From Bacteroidota bacterium (GTDB taxonomy: Bacteria > Bacteroidota > Bacteroidia > Chitinophagales > UBA2359), in the NCBI GenBank assembly GCA_020629895.1, contig JAHDCM010000213.1:1-6789 (forward strand): a DNA stretch of 6,789 bases. The letters are read 5' to 3'. A program made the position numbers and the translations under genes. Under the pieces are notes generated by a model. It was not told the origin of the DNA. It saw only the letters and a list, made by a program, of their open reading frames with translations, and ran no database searches. How positions within the stretch are numbered: the first letter of the stretch is position 1; every line of letters starts with the position of its first letter. Positions 5,920 through 6,789 of the stretch are shown here, in pieces.

Positions 5920-5958
5920 AAAAACCTATCCCTCACTCCCTTCGAGAAGGGGAATAGG
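5920..5958 (-). terminator. Terminator-like hairpin between SDR and ALDH genes
   Basis: On the minus strand, CCTAT (5958-5954) and CCC(C) (5952-5949) can pair with GGGATAGG (5932-5925), and TTTTT (5924-5920) follows at once, the form of an intrinsic terminator for the SDR gene ending at 5996. An alternative inner stem is CCCTT (5938-5942) with AAGGG (5947-5951) around a CGAG loop. The stem has a bulge and the two folds compete, so its efficiency is uncertain. Sequences of this type (TATCCCTCACTCCCTTC...) also look like the dispersed intergenic palindromes common in bacteria. Confidence 0.45.
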
Positions 5959-5995
5959 AGTTCGATTAAAAAAAATAGAATAAGTTGACTATTAT

Positions 5996-6769
5996 TTATT
6001 CAGGTGTAACGTAGGCGGCAGTAATACCGCCATCTACTAGAAATTCGGTGCCAGTGGTGTAAGAGGAATCGTCAGAAGCGAGGAATAGAGCAGCCTTAGC
6101 CATTTCTTTTGCTTCTCCAAAACGCCCCATTGGGATATGTACTAGACGGCGTTGTTTTTTTGCTTCTGTGTTGAGGAATTTCATAAGTAGCTCGGTGCGT
6201 AATGGGCCAGGGCATAAGGCATTTACGCGGATGTTTTCACGGGCGTGAATAATGGCTAATTCGCGGGTCATTGCTAAAACTGCTCCTTTACTGGCAGTAT
6301 AGGCAATTTGTGGGGTGGCTGCTCCGAGATGGGCAACAAAAGAGGCGGTATTAATAATGGAGCCACCTCCTGCTCGTTGAAGGGCAGGAATGCCATATTT
6401 ACAACCAAAGAAGACGCCTTTTACATTAATGTTCATGGTTAGGTCGAATACGGCTTCTTCGGTAGACATGGCGTTGCCATCGTCGTTGTGCATAATTCCG
6501 GCATTATTGAAGAGGATGTGTAACGCTCCGTAGGTGTCTTCAGCGTGTTTGACCATTGCTTGGCAGTCATTGGCTTTAGCGACATCTGCATGGAAATAGG
6601 TGGCTTCGCCCCCTGCTTCTTGAATCATTTTTACTGTTTCTTGTCCGCCTTCATCATTGATGTCGGTAACAATGACTTTGGCTCCTTCTTGAGCGAATAG
6701 GATGGCACTTTCTCGGCCAATTCCACTACTGCCCCCTGTGATGAGGGCGATTTTATTTTTTAAACGCAT
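5996..6769 (-). CDS. Short-chain dehydrogenase/reductase (classical SDR)
   Basis: A 257-residue classical SDR of normal length with a Rossmann fold. TGGSSGIG (11-18) binds the dinucleotide; Asp36 at the end of beta-2 (VIVTD) is the usual mark of NAD(H) preference. NNAG is at 88-91. The catalytic tetrad is Asn115 (INVKG), Ser143 (INTAS), Tyr157 and Lys161 (YTASK). PGPLRTEL (187-194) and the closing TGTEFLVDGGITA are typical of the C-terminal part. It interconverts an alcohol and a ketone; the substrate cannot be told, and such genes are often misnamed after 3-oxoacyl-ACP reductase or glucose dehydrogenase. The ATG at 6769 begins the standard MRLKNKIALITGG. It lies 92 bp upstream of the ALDH gene on the same strand but is separated from it by a terminator-like hairpin. 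Its leader carries heptamer repeats. Confidence 0.93.
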   Translation of the reverse strand: MRLKNKIALITGGSSGIGRESAILFAQEGAKVIVTDINDEGGQETVKMIQEAGGEATYFHADVAKANDCQAMVKHAEDTYGALHILFNNAGIMHNDDGNAMSTEEAVFDLTMNINVKGVFFGCKYGIPALQRAGGGSIINTASFVAHLGAATPQIAYTASKGAVLAMTRELAIIHARENIRVNALCPGPLRTELLMKFLNTEAKKQRRLVHIPMGRFGEAKEMAKAALFLASDDSSYTTGTEFLVDGGITAAYVTPE

Positions 6770-6776
6770 GTTTTTT

Positions 6777-6789
6777 AGGTTTCAGGTTT
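6777..6789 (-). repeat. 7-bp tandem repeat in the SDR leader, cut by the window end
   Basis: AGGTTTC (6777-6783) is followed by AGGTTT (6784-6789) at the window edge. In sense it reads AAACCTGAAACCT and then AAAAAAC before the ATG, leaving 7 bases between repeat and start codon. The unit matches the AGGNNNC heptamers upstream of the amidotransferase gene. The array probably continues beyond the window. Confidence 0.5.

Noticed and set aside
5904..5936. N-terminal extension of the ALDH from GTG at 5936
   Set aside because: It adds 11 residues foreign to the ALDH N-terminus and would begin inside a hairpin; ATG at 5903 fits better.
5926..5936. CTATCCCTCAC shared with 241-251, as a second copy of the left-end element
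   Set aside because: An 11-base match is expected by chance in a window of this size, and the other joints (GGGCGTG, TCGGGCTATCC) are absent here.

Overview
The window reads as chromosomal DNA of a Bacteroidota bacterium, possibly near the Saprospiria (the class-level guess is weak). The grounds are a secreted esterase-like protein ending in a type IX secretion (T9SS) type A sorting domain, a DUF2480-family protein (a family I know only from Bacteroidota), AT-rich spacers, mostly no Shine-Dalgarno sequence close to start codons, and one TAnnTTTG-type -7 box. No tRNA, rRNA, transposase, reverse transcriptase, CRISPR array or phage gene is visible.

Layout. Bases 1-388 hold no gene but are unusually structured and look richer in G+C than the other spacers. 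There is a nested palindrome (46-115), a second long imperfect hairpin (142-222), short sequences around both that can close them into a three-way junction (40-44 with 249-253), a roughly 7-base tandem motif (259-279) and two more hairpins (297-320, 335-349). A minus-strand MltD-like lytic transglycosylase follows (389-1339), then 444 bp without a gene, then a minus-strand DUF2480 protein (1784-2302). A 171-bp divergent spacer leads to the plus-strand secreted alpha/beta hydrolase (2474-3721). Its end overlaps by 14 bp the end of a minus-strand class I glutamine amidotransferase (3708-4409). Upstream of that on the same strand lie an aldehyde dehydrogenase (4509-5903) and a short-chain dehydrogenase/reductase (5996-6769).

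How the genes relate. The SDR, ALDH and amidotransferase genes are co-oriented with gaps of 92 and 99 bp and could serve one small-molecule oxidation route, possibly with gamma-glutamylated intermediates. However, a terminator-like hairpin between SDR and ALDH and heptamer repeats upstream of SDR and the amidotransferase suggest separately controlled units. The transglycosylase and the T9SS hydrolase act outside the cytoplasm and show no functional link to each other.

The protein-coding part is ordinary. The signals most worth a second look are the structured element at the left end and the 7-bp-period repeats placed 7-13 bases upstream of two start codons.
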